64,000 nucleotides of DNA, taken from NCBI RefSeq assembly GCF_004293625.1, contig NZ_CP033040.1, positions 434,001 through 498,000 of the forward strand. The letters run 5' to 3'. A model generated the notes under the pieces. The model searched no databases. It saw only the letters and a list, made by a program, of their open reading frames with translations, and was not told where the DNA came from. A program made the translations under genes and the position numbers. Shown here one piece after another: positions 9,601 to 21,544 of the stretch; the stretch's first letter is position 1; each line of letters begins with the position of its first letter. Origin of the DNA: Thiomicrorhabdus indica. Lineage in GTDB: Bacteria; Pseudomonadota; Gammaproteobacteria; Thiomicrospirales; Thiomicrospiraceae.

Positions 9601-10668
9601 GATGCATTCCTTGAAAGTGTTCCGACAAATCGTTGGTTTGGTTTAAACATTGATGATGCTGATGCAATGCAATATATAGAAGCGACTGAAGCAGCGCTTA
9701 AAGCTAAACGTAAGTCATTTGATGAAGCTTATGAAGAGAAGCGTAAGAAGCTGACTCAGGGTGATGAGCTAGCTCCTGGTGTTTCGAAAATGGTTAAGGT
9801 TTACGTCGCGATCAAGCGTCGTATCCAGCCAGGTGACAAGATGGCCGGTCGTCACGGTAACAAAGGTGTTATCTCGCGTATCGCGCCAGTAGAAGATATG
9901 CCATACGATGAAACGGGTCGTCCAGTTGATATCTGTCTAAACCCTCTAGGTGTACCGTCACGTATGAACGTTGGTCAGATTTTGGAAGTTCACTTGGGCT
10001 TGGCTGCTGAAGGCCTTGGTCAGAAAATCAATACTATGATTCAAGAGCAGAAAGATCTAGCGGAAATGCGTACTTTCCTTGGCAAGATTTATAACGAGAC
10101 TCAAGGACAAAGTGTTGATCTAGATAGCTTCTCTGACGATGAAGTGATTGAGCTTGCAGGAAATTTACGTAAAGGTGTTCCGTTGGCTTCACCTGTATTT
10201 GATGGTGCTTCTGAAGGTCAGATTAAGGCGCTATTACGTCTGGCCGATCTGCCAGAGTCTGGTCAAATGACATTGTATGATGGTCTGACGGGTGAGAAAT
10301 TTGACCGACCGGTAACAGTTGGGTACATGTACTACTTGAAGTTGAACCATTTGGTTGACGATAAAATGCACGCGCGTTCAACAGGTCCTTACTCGCTGGT
10401 TACTCAGCAACCGTTGGGTGGTAAAGCTCAGTTTGGTGGTCAGCGTTTCGGTGAGATGGAGGTATGGGCACTTGAAGCTTATGGTGCAGCCTTTACTCTT
10501 CAAGAGATGTTGACAGTTAAGTCAGATGACTTGAATGGTCGTACTCGTATGTATAAGAACATTGTCGATGGTAACGAATATATGGAGCCTGGTATGCCTG
10601 AATCATTCAGCGTACTTCGTAAAGAGATTCGTGCACTAGGTATTGATATTGAGTTGGAGCAAGATTAA
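6610..10668 (+). CDS. rpoB: RNA polymerase beta subunit
   Basis: The 1352-residue product matches RpoB throughout. It includes the rifampicin-binding cluster region ([20 protein letters not shown] and [11 protein letters not shown]) and the C-terminal segment ending [21 protein letters not shown] chose ATG 6610 over GTG 6607 because GAGG sits six bases upstream. Its last stop base is the first base of the rpoC ATG. One ACCGGCCGGT (6948-6957) encodes Pro-Ala-Gly within the gene. Confidence 0.98.
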   Translation: MTYSLTEKKRVRKNFAERPSILEVPYLLSLQKGSYHDFLQLDKKPANLQSIGLHAAFQSVFPINGVAGTADLEYVNYYIGQPEFDVKECKQRGVTYAAPLRVKMRLVLFDKDAPAGKRPVKDVKEQEVYLGDIPLMTDNGTFVINGTERVIVTQLHRSPGVIFDSDKGKSHSSGKLLFNARIIPYRGSWLDFEFDHNDCLFTRIDRRRKLPVTVLLRAMGYNNEEILEQFFVSNKVEVGASSFILNLEYDQLKGQTAGFDVEHDGKKIVETGKKITARTIKQLKEANITKADVTPEFLLGKVLASGVMDQSTGELVARTNEVLTAETIQKISGIKGAEIRILFIDELENGSYISDTLNLDTTTSQLEAQTEIYRMMRPGEPPTKESSEALFSSLFFDEARYDLSSVGRMKLNRRLGRKNNDGSLVLEKDDITDVVRELINIRNGLSTIDDIDTLGNRRIRAVGEMAENAFRVGLVRVERAVKERLNQAESDGLMPQDLINAKPVSAAIKEFFGSSQLSQFMDQVNPLSEVTHKRRVSALGPGGLTRERAGFEVRDVHPTHYGRVCPIETPEGPNIGLINTLAIYAKTNEYGFLETPYRKVVDGVVTDEIEYVSAIDEAQFVIAQASANLDADGKFIDNLISARHQNEFTLAASSDINYMDVSPKQIVSVAAALIPFLEHDDANRALMGANMQRQAVPCLRADKPLVGTGIEKTVAIDSGVTVVADRGGEVLSSDASRIVVRVSNDEVQEGESGVDIYNLVKYQRSNQNTCINQKPIVKAGDMISRGDVLADGPSTDLGELALGQNMRIAFMPWNGYNFEDSILVSERVVQEDRYTTIHIEELTCLARDTKLGPEEITADIPNVSESALGRLDECGIVQIGAEVKQGDILVGKVTPKGETQLTPEEKLLRAIFGEKASDVKDTSLRVTKGVEGTVIDVQVFTREGVEKDARAIEIQDEELAKIRKDINEQYHILEEDTYARVRQVISGKNLVDGTKIDDAFLESVPTNRWFGLNIDDADAMQYIEATEAALKAKRKSFDEAYEEKRKKLTQGDELAPGVSKMVKVYVAIKRRIQPGDKMAGRHGNKGVISRIAPVEDMPYDETGRPVDICLNPLGVPSRMNVGQILEVHLGLAAEGLGQKINTMIQEQKDLAEMRTFLGKIYNETQGQSVDLDSFSDDEVIELAGNLRKGVPLASPVFDGASEGQIKALLRLADLPESGQMTLYDGLTGEKFDRPVTVGYMYYLKLNHLVDDKMHARSTGPYSLVTQQPLGGKAQFGGQRFGEMEVWALEAYGAAFTLQEMLTVKSDDLNGRTRMYKNIVDGNEYMEPGMPESFSVLRKEIRALGIDIELEQD

Positions 10669-13600
10669 TGAAAGATTTAATTGGTTTTCTAAAGAAACAA
10701 AACGTAAGTAGTGATTTTGATGCAATTAAAGTATCACTTGCTTCACCTGAAAAAATTCGTTCTTGGTCATATGGCGAAGTTAAAAAGCCTGAGACGATTA
10801 ACTATCGTACATTCAAGCCTGAGCGTGACGGTCTATTCTGTGCCAAGATTTTTGGGCCAATCCGTGACTTTGAATGTTTGTGTGGTAAATACAAGCGTCT
10901 GAAACACCGTGGTGTCATCTGTGAAAAATGTGGGGTTGAGGTCACTCAATCAAAAGTACGTCGTGAGCGTATGGGTCACATTGATCTTGCAACGTCTGTT
11001 GCACACATTTGGTTCTTGAAATCATTACCGTCTCGTATCGGCTTGATGCTAGACATGACTTTGAAAGAAATTGAAGCGGTTCTTTATTTTGAAGCGTTCA
11101 TGGTGACTGATCCTGGTTTAACTCCACTTGAGCCTTGGCAGTTGCTTTCTGAAGAAGAGTATCTGGATGCATTAGATGAGCATGGTGATGAGTTTGAAGC
11201 ACAAATGGGTGCAGAAGCCATCAAGAAAATGCTGCAAGGTATTGATCTTGCCTATGAAGCTGAGCAGCTTCGTACAGAGATGGAAAATACCAACTCGGAA
11301 ACGAAACAGAAAAAGCTCTCTAAGCGTTTAAAGTTGATTGATGCATTCTTACAATCTGGTAACAAGCCAGAGTGGATGGTATTGGATGTACTTCCAGTAT
11401 TGCCACCAGAGTTGCGTCCATTAGTGCCGCTGGATGGTGGCCGCTTTGCAACTTCTGATTTGAATGATCTATATCGTCGTGTTATCAACCGTAACAATCG
11501 TTTGAAGCGTCTATTAGACTTGATGGCGCCAGATATTATCTGTCGTAATGAAAAGCGTATGCTTCAAGAGTCTGTTGACTCATTACTAGATAATGGCCGT
11601 CGTGGTCGTGCAGTAACCGGTACCAACAAGCGTCAGTTGAAATCACTGGCTGACATGATCAAAGGTAAGCAGGGTCGATTCCGTCAAAACCTTCTTGGTA
11701 AGCGTGTTGACTATTCAGGTCGTTCGGTCATCGTTGTTGGACCAACATTGCGTCTTCACCAATGTGGTCTACCGAAGAAAATGGCATTGGAACTGTTTAA
11801 GCCATTTATCTTCTCAAAGCTACAAAAACGCGGTATGGCGCCAACTATCAAGTCAGCTAAGAAAATGGTTGAGCTTGGTTTGCCGGAAGTATGGGATGTA
11901 TTAGATGAAGTTATCCGTGAGCATCCAGTTCTTCTAAACCGTGCACCAACACTTCACCGTTTGGGTATTCAAGCGTTTGAACCAGTGTTGATTGAAGGTA
12001 AGGCGATTAACTTACACCCATTGGTGTGTTCAGCATTTAACGCTGACTTCGATGGTGATCAGATGGCGGTTCACGTTCCGTTGTCATTAGAAGCGCAGCT
12101 TGAAGCGCGTACTTTGATGATGTCGACCAACAACCTACTTTCACCTGCTAATGGTGATCCAATTATCGTTCCTTCTCAGGATGTTGTATTGGGTCTTTAC
12201 TATATTTCGCGTGAAGCGGTAAATATGCAGGGTGAAGGCATGGCTTTCTCCAGCTGGGCTGAAGTTGAGCGTGCATTGACAGCAAATATTGTTCATTTGC
12301 ATACGCGAATCAAGTTGAAACATAAAGAAGTTTCAATTGATGATGAAGGGAATGCAACTGAGTCAACTCGTGTCGTAGACACTACTGCTGGCCGTGCAAT
12401 CTTGTCACGAATCTTGCCTGAAGGATTGAGTTACGATTTAATCAATACGAATTTGACGAAGAAGAATATTTCTAAGTTGTTGAACGAGTGTTACCGTAAC
12501 TTAGGCCCTAAAGAAACAGTTATTTTTGCTGATCAGCTGATGTATGCCGGTTTTAAATGGTCAACACTTGCTGGTTTATCTTTCTGTTCAGACGATATGT
12601 TGATTCCAGATGAAAAAGCGGAATTGATTGCGCAAGCAGACGAAAAAGTCGCTGAAATCCAAAATCAATTCTCACAAGGTTTGGTTACTGAAGGTGAGCG
12701 TTACAACAAGGTTGTAGATATTTGGTCGCATACTAATGAGCTGGTTACTAAGTCGATGATGGCCGAGCTTCAAACTGAAACGGTTCAGGATAAAGAGGGT
12801 AAAGATGTTGAGCAAACGTCTTTTAACTCGGTTTATATGATGGCCGATTCTGGAGCTCGTGGTAGCGTAGCTCAGATGCGTCAGTTAGGTGGTATGCGTG
12901 GGCTTATGGCAAAACCGGATGGTTCGATTATCGAAACTCCGATTACTGCAAACTTCCGTGAAGGTCTGAACGTACTTCAGTACTTCATCTCAACTCACGG
13001 TGCTCGTAAAGGTCTAGCGGATACAGCTCTGAAAACGGCAAACTCTGGTTACTTAACCCGTCGATTAGTGGATGTTGCTCAAGACGTTGTTGTGACAGAA
13101 GAAGATTGTGGAACAGATGCGGGTGTACGTATGACCGCTCATGTTGAGGGTGGTGATATCGTTGAAACCCTTAAAGATCGTGTTTTAGGTCGTGTTACAA
13201 ACCGTGATGTTGTTAAGGCTGATGGTACACTTTTAATACCGGCCGGTGCATTAATTGATGAGAACTTGGCTGAAATGATTGATAACAACGGTATTGATCA
13301 TGTGTTCGTTCGTTCTCCAATGACATGTGATACTCGATTTGGTATCTGTAAGAAGTGTTATGGTCGTGATCTAGCGCGTGGTCACCTTGTTAATATGGGT
13401 GAGGCAGTTGGTGTTATGGCAGCTCAGTCGATTGGTGAGCCTGGTACTCAGCTGACCATGCGTACCTTCCATATCGGTGGTACAGCTTCTGGTTCTGCGG
13501 CACAGTCACAAATTGAAGTGAAGCACGATGGTTCGGTCAAATACTACAATGTGAAAACTCTAACGAATTCTGAGGGTGGCATCGTTGTCTCGTCACGTTC

Positions 13601-14909
13601 GGGTGAAATTTCAGTTATGGATGCAGATGGTCGCGAACAAGAACGTTACAAAATTGGTTATGGTTCCGTTTTGAATGTTGCAGATGGTGGCTCAATTGCA
13701 GCCGGAGGTATTTTGGCATCTTGGGATCCTCATACGCATCCAATCATTACAGAAGCGGAAGGTATTGTTCGTTTCGGTAACTTTGAAGGTACGGTTGAAG
13801 AACGTACGGATGAGATGACTGGTTTGAGCAGTTATGTTGTTAAAGATGCAAAAGAACGTACTTCAACTTCTAAAGAAGTTCGTCCATATATCGAACTTGT
13901 TGATGCATCGGGTGAAGCAGTTTGTTTCCCTGGTACTCAGACGCCAGCAATGTACTACTTGCCAGAAAACTCAATTGTTGACGTTCAAGCGAATGTACAA
14001 ATTGGTCGAGGTGATACCTTAGCGCGTATTCCTCAAGCTTCATCGAAGAACAAAGATATTACCGGGGGTCTACCTCGTGTTGCTGATCTATTCGAAGCTC
14101 GTCAGCCAAAAGAGCCTTCTATTATGGCTGAAGTAACAGGTGTTATCGGATTCGGTAAAGAGACTAAAGGTAAGCAGCGTCTGATGATTACTCAGGATTC
14201 AGGTGAAGTCTATGAAGCGTTGATTCCGAAATGGCGTACAGTTAGCGTTTTTGAAGGTGAGCGTGTTGAAAAGGGTGATATCGTTGTTGAAGGTAGCCCA
14301 AATCCACATGACATTTTGCGTCTACAAGGTATTGAGAAGCTTGCAGAGTACATCGTTGACGAAGTACAGGATGTATATCGTTTGCAAGGTGTTAAGATCA
14401 ACGATAAGCACATTGAAACAATTGTTCGTCAAATGTTGCGCAAAGTTGAAATTAAGAATGCTGGAGATACTGGGCTTATTCGAGGTGAGCAAGCAGAATA
14501 TTCAACTGTCTTAACTCTGAATGAGAAGATGGAAGAAGAAGGTAAGATGCAAGCAACTTATGAGCGCGTATTATTGGGTATCACTAAAGCATCGCTTGCA
14601 ACTGAATCATTTATTTCAGCGGCTTCTTTCCAAGAAACCACTCGTGTACTTACTGAAGCTGCGGTTTCAGGTAAGCGTGATACATTAGTTGGTCTGAAAG
14701 AAAATGTTATTGTCGGTCGTTTAATACCGGCCGGTACAGGTTTTGCCTACCATAAAGCGCGTCGTGAAGCGCAGGAAAGAACGCAGGTTGAATTGCAGGC
14801 GTTCATGAATCCTGATGCGGAAATGGAGCGTGCCGAAGAAAATGCTGAAGAAGTAATTTCTGAGGAATTGGTAGAGGTGATGGAATCGGCACCTGAAGGT
14901 GATATGTAA
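10668..14909 (+). CDS. rpoC: RNA polymerase beta' subunit
   Basis: The 1413-residue subunit has the N-terminal zinc ribbon ([20 protein letters not shown]), the catalytic NADFDGD motif that holds the active-site magnesium, and a second zinc site ([11 protein letters not shown]). Translation is coupled to rpoB through a one-base overlap. Two ACCGGCCGGT copies (13238-13247 and 14726-14735) both encode Ile-Pro-Ala-Gly in the same phase. Confidence 0.98.
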   Translation: MKDLIGFLKKQNVSSDFDAIKVSLASPEKIRSWSYGEVKKPETINYRTFKPERDGLFCAKIFGPIRDFECLCGKYKRLKHRGVICEKCGVEVTQSKVRRERMGHIDLATSVAHIWFLKSLPSRIGLMLDMTLKEIEAVLYFEAFMVTDPGLTPLEPWQLLSEEEYLDALDEHGDEFEAQMGAEAIKKMLQGIDLAYEAEQLRTEMENTNSETKQKKLSKRLKLIDAFLQSGNKPEWMVLDVLPVLPPELRPLVPLDGGRFATSDLNDLYRRVINRNNRLKRLLDLMAPDIICRNEKRMLQESVDSLLDNGRRGRAVTGTNKRQLKSLADMIKGKQGRFRQNLLGKRVDYSGRSVIVVGPTLRLHQCGLPKKMALELFKPFIFSKLQKRGMAPTIKSAKKMVELGLPEVWDVLDEVIREHPVLLNRAPTLHRLGIQAFEPVLIEGKAINLHPLVCSAFNADFDGDQMAVHVPLSLEAQLEARTLMMSTNNLLSPANGDPIIVPSQDVVLGLYYISREAVNMQGEGMAFSSWAEVERALTANIVHLHTRIKLKHKEVSIDDEGNATESTRVVDTTAGRAILSRILPEGLSYDLINTNLTKKNISKLLNECYRNLGPKETVIFADQLMYAGFKWSTLAGLSFCSDDMLIPDEKAELIAQADEKVAEIQNQFSQGLVTEGERYNKVVDIWSHTNELVTKSMMAELQTETVQDKEGKDVEQTSFNSVYMMADSGARGSVAQMRQLGGMRGLMAKPDGSIIETPITANFREGLNVLQYFISTHGARKGLADTALKTANSGYLTRRLVDVAQDVVVTEEDCGTDAGVRMTAHVEGGDIVETLKDRVLGRVTNRDVVKADGTLLIPAGALIDENLAEMIDNNGIDHVFVRSPMTCDTRFGICKKCYGRDLARGHLVNMGEAVGVMAAQSIGEPGTQLTMRTFHIGGTASGSAAQSQIEVKHDGSVKYYNVKTLTNSEGGIVVSSRSGEISVMDADGREQERYKIGYGSVLNVADGGSIAAGGILASWDPHTHPIITEAEGIVRFGNFEGTVEERTDEMTGLSSYVVKDAKERTSTSKEVRPYIELVDASGEAVCFPGTQTPAMYYLPENSIVDVQANVQIGRGDTLARIPQASSKNKDITGGLPRVADLFEARQPKEPSIMAEVTGVIGFGKETKGKQRLMITQDSGEVYEALIPKWRTVSVFEGERVEKGDIVVEGSPNPHDILRLQGIEKLAEYIVDEVQDVYRLQGVKINDKHIETIVRQMLRKVEIKNAGDTGLIRGEQAEYSTVLTLNEKMEEEGKMQATYERVLLGITKASLATESFISAASFQETTRVLTEAAVSGKRDTLVGLKENVIVGRLIPAGTGFAYHKARREAQERTQVELQAFMNPDAEMERAEENAEEVISEELVEVMESAPEGDM

Positions 14910-14936
14910 TTTTTAGGGATTTCAAGTAGTTAGTGC

Positions 14937-14965
14937 TTGACATACTAAATTCACATCTTTAAAAT
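14937..14965 (+). promoter_or_regulatory. Promoter of the str operon (rpsL-rpsG-fusA-tuf)
   Basis: TTGACA at 14937-14942 and TAAAAT at 14960-14965 are separated by 17 bp, in the 141-bp rpoC-rpsL spacer. This is a near-consensus sigma-70 promoter. Confidence 0.75.
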
Positions 14966-14980
14966 CCGATTTCCTTATGC

Positions 14981-15004
14981 GTAGGTCAGCTATTTTTGGC
15001 CTAC
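14981..15004 (+). promoter_or_regulatory. Hairpin in the str-operon leader
   Basis: GTAGGTCA (14981-14988) pairs with TGGCCTAC (14997-15004) with one G-U pair and an eight-base loop. There is no following T run, so it is a leader structure rather than a terminator. Its role is unknown. Confidence 0.45.
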
Positions 15005-15050
15005 AACTTCGTTTATGTGTAAGAGTTAATCTCAAATTTGGAGAAATTTA

Positions 15051-15422
15051 ATGGCTACTATTAACCAGTTGGTGCGTAAGCCGCGTAAAGATAAGCGTAA
15101 AGTTTCTAACGTTGCAGCGCTTCAGGCATGTCCTCAGCGTCGTGGTGTTTGTACGCGTGTTTATACAACAACCCCTAAAAAGCCAAACTCTGCTCTGCGT
15201 AAAGTTGCGCGTGTACGTTTAACGAATGGTTACGAAGTGGCTTCCTACATTGGTGGTGAAGGTCACAACCTACAAGAGCACTCGGTTATTCTTATCCGTG
15301 GTGGTCGTGTTAAAGATTTACCTGGTGTGCGATATCACACAGTTCGCGGTGCACTTGACTGTGCCGGTGTTGCTGATCGTAAACAAGGTCGTTCTAAGTA
15401 CGGTGCGAAGCGTCCTAAGTAA
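15051..15422 (+). CDS. rpsL: 30S ribosomal protein S12
   Basis: The 123-residue protein carries the decoding-site motif [19 protein letters not shown], in which changes of the lysine give streptomycin resistance; the wild-type lysine is present. GGAGAA precedes the ATG. First gene of the str operon. Confidence 0.98.
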   Translation: MATINQLVRKPRKDKRKVSNVAALQACPQRRGVCTRVYTTTPKKPNSALRKVARVRLTNGYEVASYIGGEGHNLQEHSVILIRGGRVKDLPGVRYHTVRGALDCAGVADRKQGRSKYGAKRPK

Positions 15423-15447
15423 TTGTTATAAACCAGTTGGTTTAACA
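15423..15447 (+). promoter_or_regulatory. Imperfect palindrome between rpsL and rpsG
   Basis: TTGTTA, then AACC, can pair with GGTT, then AACAA, with a two-base bulge. In E. coli the rpsL-rpsG spacer holds the S7 autoregulatory binding site. Position is comparable, but the structure is weak and the assignment is only a suggestion. Confidence 0.25.
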
Positions 15448-15503
15448 ATCCCTTAACATACGCTCGCAATTTTAGTGTTACATTTATACCGGAAGAGTTA
15501 AGA

Positions 15504-15977
15504 ATGGCAAGAAGAAGAGAAATTCCAAAACGTCAGGTGCTACCTGATCCGAAGTTTGGAGATACAACGTTAACAAAGTTCGTTAACATGATCATGGTCA
15601 GCGGTAAGAAAGCCGTGGCTGAAAAAATTGTTTACGATGCACTAGATATTCTAGTTGACCGTAAAAAAGGTGGCGAACACGCTGCATTGCTTCGCGAAGC
15701 ATTGGAAGCAGTTGGTCCAATGGTTGAGGTTAAATCTCGCCGTGTTGGTGGTGCCACTTACCAAGTACCAGTTGAAGTTCGTGCAGAGCGTAAAATTGCT
15801 CTAGCGATGCGTTGGGTTGTTGATGCAGCTCGTAAGCGTAGCGAAAAAGGCATGATGCTTCGTCTAGCGGGTGAGCTTGGTGATGCACTTGAAGGTCGCG
15901 GTGCGGCTATCAAGAAGAAAGAAGATACCCACAGAATGGCAGAAGCAAACAAAGCCTTCTCTCATTTCCGTTGGTAA
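15504..15977 (+). CDS. rpsG: 30S ribosomal protein S7
   Basis: The 157-residue product starts [20 protein letters not shown] and has the [16 protein letters not shown]-type segment of S7. It nucleates assembly of the 30S head. Confidence 0.98.
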   Translation: MARRREIPKRQVLPDPKFGDTTLTKFVNMIMVSGKKAVAEKIVYDALDILVDRKKGGEHAALLREALEAVGPMVEVKSRRVGGATYQVPVEVRAERKIALAMRWVVDAARKRSEKGMMLRLAGELGDALEGRGAAIKKKEDTHRMAEANKAFSHFRW

Positions 15978-15991
15978 TCATCTACTAATGG

Positions 15992-16018
15992 AGGCCCTTT
16001 TACAGGGCCTTTATTTTT
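15992..16018 (+). terminator. Hairpin with T run between rpsG and fusA
   Basis: AGGCCCT (15992-15998) and AGGGCCT (16004-16010) form a perfect 7-bp stem around TTTAC, followed by TTATTTTT. fusA starts 25 bp later, so it is likely a partial terminator that sets the rpsG to fusA ratio. Confidence 0.7.
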
Positions 16019-16043
16019 GGCTTAAACTTAAAGGTTATTTAAA

Positions 16044-18155
16044 GTGGCACGTAAAACCCCTCTAAATAGATACCGCAACATTGGGATTATGGCCCACATT
16101 GATGCGGGTAAAACAACCACCACTGAACGAATCCTGTACTACACAGGTGTTTCTCATAAGGTCGGTGAAACACATGACGGTGGCGCTACCATGGACTGGA
16201 TGGAGCAAGAGCAGGAGCGTGGTATTACCATTACTTCCGCTGCGACAACCTGTTTCTGGTCTGGTATGGCTCGTCAATTCCCTGAGCACCGTATCAATAT
16301 CATCGACACTCCGGGACACGTTGACTTCACAATCGAGGTAGAGCGTTCTCTACGTGTTCTTGATGGTGCTGTGACTTGTTTCTGTTCTGTATCTGGTGTT
16401 GAGCCTCAGTCTGAGACTGTATGGCGTCAAGCAGATAAGTACGGCGTACCTCGTATGGGTTACGTCAACAAAATGGACCGTGCAGGTGCAAACTTCCTAA
16501 ATGTTTGTCAGATGGTTAAAGATCGCCTTGCTGCAAATGCAGTTCCTATGCAACTTCCAATCGGTGCTGAAGAGACTTTTCGTGGTGTTGTTGATCTGGT
16601 TAAGATGAAAGCGATCTACTGGGAAGAAGAAAACATGGGTATGGCTTATACCTATGAAGATATCCCAGCTGAAATGATGGATGAGTGTCAAGAATGGCGT
16701 GAAAACCTAGTTGAAACTGCTGCTGAAGCTTCTGAAGAGTTGATGGATAAGTACCTAGAAGAAGATGATTTGTCTGAAGAAGATATTAAAGCAGGTATCC
16801 GTCAGCGTTGTATCGATGTTGAAATCGTACCAATGTTCTGCGGTTCATCTTTCAAAAACAAAGGTGTTCAGACGCTTCTAGATGGTGTTATTGAGCTTAT
16901 GCCAGCACCGACTGATGTTCCTGCAATCAAGGGTGAACTTGATGACGGTACGGCTGTTGAGCGTCACTCTACAGATGATGAACCATTTGCGGCTCTAGCA
17001 TTTAAAGTAATGACTGACCCATATGTTGGTACTTTAACATTCTTCCGTGTTTATTCAGGTGTTCTAGAAGCTGGTTCTCCAGTTATGAATACTGTTAAGC
17101 AGAAGCGTGAGCGTGTTGGTCGTATTCTTCAAATGCACTCGAACTCTCGTGAAGAAATCAAAGAAGTTCGTGCTGGTGATATCGCTTGTGCGGTTGGACT
17201 TAAAGATACAACAACCGGTGATACTCTATGTGATATGGATAATCCAGTTATCCTTGAGCGTATGGAATTCCCAGAGCCAGTTATCTCGATTGCAATCGAA
17301 CCTAAGACAAAAGCTGACCAAGAGAAAATGGGTATTGCACTAGGTAAACTAGCAGCAGAAGATCCATCTTTCCGTGTTCACACTGATGAAGAAACAAACC
17401 AAACAATCATCTCTGGTATGGGTGAGCTTCACCTTGATATCCTAGTTGATCGTATGAAGCGTGAATTCAAAGTGGAAGCGAATATTGGTGCACCTCAGGT
17501 TTCTTACCGTGAAACAATTCGTCAAGAAGTTGAGTGTCAAGGTAAGTTTGTACGTCAGTCTGGTGGTCGTGGTCAGTATGGTCACGTTGTATTCAAGATT
17601 CGTCCACTTCCTGAAGATTCAGAGAAAGATAATTTCAATTTCATCAACTCGATTGTGGGTGGTGCGGTTCCTCGCGAATACATCGGTGCAGTTGAGAAGG
17701 GTGCTAAACAACAGCTTGAAGCTGGTGTTATCGCTGGCTTCCCAATGGTTGATGTTGAAGTTGAGCTAATTGATGGTTCTTACCACGATGTTGACTCAAA
17801 CGAGATGGCTTTCCAAGTTGCTGCTGGAATGGGTATCAAGAACGGTACGGCGGAAGCCGGAGCGGTTCTTCTTGAGCCAATGATGAAAGTAGAGGTTGTT
17901 ACTCCAGAAGAGTACATGGGTGATATCATCGGTGACCTTAACCGTCGTCGTGGTATTGTCAACGCAATGGATGATATTCCTACTGGTAAATCTGTTAAGG
18001 CTGAAGTACCACTTTCAGAAATGTTTGGTTATTCAAACCAAATGCGTTCTTTGACTCAAGGTCGTGCTTCTTACAGTATGGAATTCTTGAAATACGCTGA
18101 AGCACCTAAGAATGTTTCTGATGAAATCATCGCTGCTTCGAAGAAAGGCGAATAA
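16044..18155 (+). CDS. fusA: Elongation factor G
   Basis: The 703-residue translocase GTPase starts with GTG at 16044 ([22 protein letters not shown]). G1 AHIDAGKT, G3 DTPGHVDF and G4 NKMD are present, followed by the domains II-V, including GGRGQYGHV. It drives translocation and ribosome recycling. Confidence 0.98.
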   Translation: MARKTPLNRYRNIGIMAHIDAGKTTTTERILYYTGVSHKVGETHDGGATMDWMEQEQERGITITSAATTCFWSGMARQFPEHRINIIDTPGHVDFTIEVERSLRVLDGAVTCFCSVSGVEPQSETVWRQADKYGVPRMGYVNKMDRAGANFLNVCQMVKDRLAANAVPMQLPIGAEETFRGVVDLVKMKAIYWEEENMGMAYTYEDIPAEMMDECQEWRENLVETAAEASEELMDKYLEEDDLSEEDIKAGIRQRCIDVEIVPMFCGSSFKNKGVQTLLDGVIELMPAPTDVPAIKGELDDGTAVERHSTDDEPFAALAFKVMTDPYVGTLTFFRVYSGVLEAGSPVMNTVKQKRERVGRILQMHSNSREEIKEVRAGDIACAVGLKDTTTGDTLCDMDNPVILERMEFPEPVISIAIEPKTKADQEKMGIALGKLAAEDPSFRVHTDEETNQTIISGMGELHLDILVDRMKREFKVEANIGAPQVSYRETIRQEVECQGKFVRQSGGRGQYGHVVFKIRPLPEDSEKDNFNFINSIVGGAVPREYIGAVEKGAKQQLEAGVIAGFPMVDVEVELIDGSYHDVDSNEMAFQVAAGMGIKNGTAEAGAVLLEPMMKVEVVTPEEYMGDIIGDLNRRRGIVNAMDDIPTGKSVKAEVPLSEMFGYSNQMRSLTQGRASYSMEFLKYAEAPKNVSDEIIAASKKGE

Positions 18156-18181
18156 TTTAATTTAACTTTTTAACTTTAATT

Positions 18182-18196
18182 GGGCGCCTTGCGCCC
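18182..18196 (+). promoter_or_regulatory. Hairpin upstream of tuf copy 2
   Basis: GGGCGC and GCGCCC pair perfectly around CTT, 19 bases before the tuf start. It lacks a T run, so it may be an mRNA processing or stability element in the fusA-tuf spacer. Confidence 0.4.
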
Positions 18197-18215
18197 ACTA
18201 GCAAAGGTATTGAAA

Positions 18216-19400
18216 ATGGCTAAGGAAAAGTTTGAACGTTCCAAACCACACGTTAACGTAGGTACTATCGGTCACGTTGACCATGGTAAAACGACTCTAA
18301 CTGCGGCACTAACTATCGTACAGGGTGCGAAATTTGGTGGTGATGTAAAAGATTACGCAAACATCGATAACGCTCCAGAAGAGCGTGAGCGTGGTATCAC
18401 AATCTCAACAGCACACGTTGAGTATGAATCAGAAACACGTCACTATGCACACGTAGACTGCCCAGGGCACGCTGACTATGTTAAAAACATGATCACAGGT
18501 GCTGCACAGATGGACGGTGCGATTCTAGTATGTTCAGCAGCAGATGGCCCGATGCCACAGACTCGTGAGCACATCCTACTTTCACGTCAGGTTGGTGTTC
18601 CTTACATCGTCGTATTCCTAAACAAAGCGGATATGGTTGACGATGAAGAGCTACTAGAACTAGTAGAAATGGAAGTTCGTGAGCTACTAGACGAGTACGA
18701 ATTCCCAGGTGACGATACGCCAGTAATCATCGGTTCAGCTCTAAAAGCAATCGAAGGTGACGCAGCATACGTTGAGAAGATCGGTGAACTAGTTGAAGCT
18801 CTAGATACTTACATTCCAGAGCCAACTCGTGAAACTGACAAGCCATTCCTAATGCCTGTAGAAGATATCTTCTCAATCCAAGGTCGTGGAACGGTAGCAA
18901 CAGGTCGTGTTGAAACAGGTGTTGTTAAGGTTGGTGAAGAGATCGAGATCGTTGGTATCCGTGATACTCAAACAACAACAGTAACGGGTGTTGAAATGTT
19001 CCGTAAACTGCTTGATCAAGGTGAAGCAGGTGATAACGTAGGAATCCTACTACGTGGTACGAAGCGTGAAGACATTGAGCGTGGTCAAGTACTAGCGCAC
19101 AAAGGTACAGTTACTCCACACACTAAGTTTGAAGCTGAAGTATACGTACTATCAAAAGATGAAGGTGGACGTCACACTCCATTCTTCAACGGTTACCGTC
19201 CACAGTTCTACTTCCGTACAACGGATGTAACTGGTGCGTGTGAACTACCAGCAGGAACAGAAATGGTAATGCCTGGTGATAACGTACAAATGACTGTAGA
19301 GTTGATCAACCCAATCGCAATGGCAGACGGTCTACGTTTCGCTATCCGTGAAGGTGGTCGTACAGTTGGTGCGGGTGTTGTTGCGAAAATTATCGACTAA
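18216..19400 (+). CDS. tuf: Elongation factor Tu, copy 2
   Basis: This 394-residue copy at the end of the str operon corresponds by position to E. coli tufA. The protein appears identical to copy 1, and the coding DNA differs only at a limited number of third positions. AAAGG lies ahead of ATG 18216; the in-frame sequence from 18180 has no upstream coding character. The two copies are direct repeats about 16.4 kb apart that flank rpoBC. Confidence 0.98.
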   Translation: MAKEKFERSKPHVNVGTIGHVDHGKTTLTAALTIVQGAKFGGDVKDYANIDNAPEERERGITISTAHVEYESETRHYAHVDCPGHADYVKNMITGAAQMDGAILVCSAADGPMPQTREHILLSRQVGVPYIVVFLNKADMVDDEELLELVEMEVRELLDEYEFPGDDTPVIIGSALKAIEGDAAYVEKIGELVEALDTYIPEPTRETDKPFLMPVEDIFSIQGRGTVATGRVETGVVKVGEEIEIVGIRDTQTTTVTGVEMFRKLLDQGEAGDNVGILLRGTKREDIERGQVLAHKGTVTPHTKFEAEVYVLSKDEGGRHTPFFNGYRPQFYFRTTDVTGACELPAGTEMVMPGDNVQMTVELINPIAMADGLRFAIREGGRTVGAGVVAKIID

Positions 19401-19425
19401 TCTCGAAAATTTAAACAGCTACTAG

Positions 19426-19463
19426 AAAAAGGGAGTCAAGCATTTAGTTTGGCTCCCTTTTTT
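19426..19463 (+). terminator. Terminator of the str operon
   Basis: AAAAAGGGAGTCAA (19426-19439) pairs with TTGGCTCCCTTTTT (19449-19462) with one G-U pair, followed directly by more T. This is a strong intrinsic terminator. Confidence 0.85.
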
Positions 19464-19469
19464 GTTTTT

Positions 19470-19479
19470 ACCGGCCGGT
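19470..19479 (+). repeat. ACCGGCCGGT palindrome in the tuf-rpsJ spacer
   Basis: An exact copy of the 10-bp palindrome, flanked as TTTA...TAAA so that the symmetry extends further. It lies between the str terminator and the S10 promoter and is the only copy between 14736 and 33088. Confidence 0.9.
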
Positions 19480-19489
19480 AAATAAGGTG

Positions 19490-19518
19490 TTGTTTTAAAA
19501 AGAAAAGGTTGGTATAAT
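19490..19518 (+). promoter_or_regulatory. Promoter of the S10 operon
   Basis: TTGTTT at 19490-19495 and TATAAT at 19513-19518 are 17 bp apart, and TGG precedes the -10 box as an extended -10 element. The discriminator CCGC follows. In the leader, ACCCC and GGGGT can pair ahead of a T run (GGGGTGTTTTT), which might be a counterpart of the L4-controlled attenuator known in E. coli; this last point is weak. Confidence 0.7.
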
Positions 19519-19599
19519 CCGCAACCTTGGTTTGTACCCCTTAATTTATCTTGTTGATTTCGGGGTGTTTTTCTTGCTTTTAACCTAAGAGAAATGATT

Positions 19600-19911
19600 A
19601 TGGCGACTCAAAATATTCGTATTCGCTTAAAGGCGTTCGATCACCGATTGATTGATCAGTCTGCACGTGAAATTACGGAAACTGCTAAGCGTACTGGTGC
19701 ACAGGTTCGTGGTCCGATCCCTATGCCAACACGCAAAGAGCGTTTCACAGTTTTGATCTCTCCACACGTCAATAAAGATGCTCGTGATCAGTATGAAATT
19801 CGTACTCACAAGCGTCTACTAGATATCGTTGATCCAACTGATAAGACAGTTGATGCATTAATGAAGCTAGATTTGGCAGCTGGTGTAGATGTTCAATTAG
19901 AATTGCGTTAA
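19600..19911 (+). CDS. rpsJ: 30S ribosomal protein S10
   Basis: From ATG 19600 the product has 103 residues, the same as E. coli S10, and begins [19 protein letters not shown]. The AAGAGA lies eight bases upstream, whereas ATG 19594 would be too close to it. S10 is also the NusE partner of NusB and NusG. Confidence 0.96.
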   Translation: MATQNIRIRLKAFDHRLIDQSAREITETAKRTGAQVRGPIPMPTRKERFTVLISPHVNKDARDQYEIRTHKRLLDIVDPTDKTVDALMKLDLAAGVDVQLELR

Positions 19912-19973
19912 GCAATTTTGTGGCTCAATCATCAATCGTAATGATGAGCAATTTATAATAATGAGGTAATGAT

Positions 19974-20609
19974 ATGTCTATTGGTATCATTGGTAAAAAA
20001 ATCGGAATGACTCGTGTTTTCAACGATGACGGTGTTTCTACTCCAGTAACAGTGGTAGAAGTCGAGCCGAATTTGATTACTCAAATCAAAACAGTTGACA
20101 CTGATGGTTATTCTGCTATTCAAGTTACCACAGGTAAAGTTCACGCTGGGCGTGTAAGCAAGCCTGCAGCTGGTCACTTCGCTAAAGCGGGTGTTGAAGC
20201 AGGTCGTGGTCTTTGGGAATTCCGTGCTGAAGAAGCGGATCTTGAAGGTCTAGAAGTAGGTTCAGAAATTTCTGTGGAGCGTTTTAACGATATCACAGTG
20301 GTTGATGTAACTGGAACTACAAAAGGTAAAGGTTTCCAGGGTGGTATTAAGCGTCACAATTTCAGTATGCAAGATGCTACACACGGTAACTCTATCTCTC
20401 ACCGTTCGAACGGTTCAATTGGTCAAAACCAAACTCCTGGTCGCGTTTTCAAAGGTAAGAAAATGTCCGGTCACATGGGTAACGTTCGTCAAACAACACA
20501 GAACTTAGATTTAGTAAAAGTTGATGCAGAAAACGGACTATTGTTGATCCGTGGTGCAGTTCCTGGCGCTAAAAACAGTACTGTCATTGTTCGTAAAGCT
20601 GTGAAGTAA
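19974..20609 (+). CDS. rplC: 50S ribosomal protein L3
   Basis: The 211-residue protein starts [16 protein letters not shown] and contains the long loop with [20 protein letters not shown] that reaches the peptidyl transferase centre. The glutamine in NFSMQD is the residue methylated by PrmB in E. coli. Confidence 0.98.
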   Translation: MSIGIIGKKIGMTRVFNDDGVSTPVTVVEVEPNLITQIKTVDTDGYSAIQVTTGKVHAGRVSKPAAGHFAKAGVEAGRGLWEFRAEEADLEGLEVGSEISVERFNDITVVDVTGTTKGKGFQGGIKRHNFSMQDATHGNSISHRSNGSIGQNQTPGRVFKGKKMSGHMGNVRQTTQNLDLVKVDAENGLLLIRGAVPGAKNSTVIVRKAVK

Positions 20610-20619
20610 GGTGGGCGAG

Positions 20620-21240
20620 ATGGATTTAAAATTAATCGAATTAGCCACTGGTAAAGAATCTGGAAACGTTTCAGTTTCTGATGATTTATTTAGTGTGGAA
20701 TTTAATCAGTCTTTGGTTCACCAAGTTGTGACTGCATACATGAATGCTGGTCGTGCTGGTACTAAAGGTCAAAAGAACCGTTCAGCTGTGAGCGGTGGTG
20801 GTGCTAAACCATGGCGCCAAAAAGGGACTGGCCGTGCTCGTGCCGGAACGACTCGTAGCCCAATATGGGTTGGTGGTGGTCGTGCATTCCCTGGCCATAA
20901 TCGTGATTTTTCACAAAAAGTTAACAAGAAAATGTACCGTGGTGCGATGCGTTCAATTATCGCAGAACTAAACCGTTCTGGTCGTTTAGTTGTTGTTGAT
21001 GACTTTAAAGTTGAAGCACCAAAGACAAAAGAATTCAAATCAAAACTAGCACAATTGAATGTTGCTGATGCACTGGTTGTAACGGAAAGTTTTGATGAGT
21101 ATTTATACTTGTCAGCACGTAACCTGTACAACGCTGATGTATGTGATGTTGCATCACTAGATCCAGTTAGTTTAATTGGTTTCCAGAACGTTGTAATGAC
21201 TCAAGGTGCTGTTAAGCAACTAGAGGAGCAATTAGCATGA
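20620..21240 (+). CDS. rplD: 50S ribosomal protein L4
   Basis: The 206-residue product contains the exit-tunnel loop [20 protein letters not shown], where macrolide resistance changes occur. ATG 20620 has AAGG eight bases upstream, better than GTG 20611. In E. coli L4 represses the S10 operon. The stop overlaps the rplW start as ATGA. Confidence 0.96.
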   Translation: MDLKLIELATGKESGNVSVSDDLFSVEFNQSLVHQVVTAYMNAGRAGTKGQKNRSAVSGGGAKPWRQKGTGRARAGTTRSPIWVGGGRAFPGHNRDFSQKVNKKMYRGAMRSIIAELNRSGRLVVVDDFKVEAPKTKEFKSKLAQLNVADALVVTESFDEYLYLSARNLYNADVCDVASLDPVSLIGFQNVVMTQGAVKQLEEQLA

Positions 21241-21533
21241 ATCAAGAAAGAGTTCTAAGTGTATTGCTTGCACCACACGTTTCTGAAAAAGCAGCAATTA
21301 TGGCTGATGCATCAGAGCAGTATGTGTTCAAGGTTGTACCTACTGCTACTAAAGCAGAGGTTAAAGCTGCAGTTGAGTCTTTATTTGATGTAAAGGTTCA
21401 ATCTGTAAACATGATTAACATTAAAGGTAAGCGCAAAGTATTCAAAGGCCGTCAAGGTACTCGTAACGGTGTTCGCAAAGCGATCGTTCGTCTAGTATCT
21501 GGTCAAGAAATCGATTTTGCGGCTGCTGAGTAA
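21237..21533 (+). CDS. rplW: 50S ribosomal protein L23
   Basis: The 98-residue protein starts [19 protein letters not shown] and has the loop [19 protein letters not shown]. It is the docking site for trigger factor and SRP at the tunnel exit. Four-base overlap with rplD. Confidence 0.97.
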   Translation: MNQERVLSVLLAPHVSEKAAIMADASEQYVFKVVPTATKAEVKAAVESLFDVKVQSVNMINIKGKRKVFKGRQGTRNGVRKAIVRLVSGQEIDFAAAE

Positions 21534-21544
21534 GGAGTTTAATA

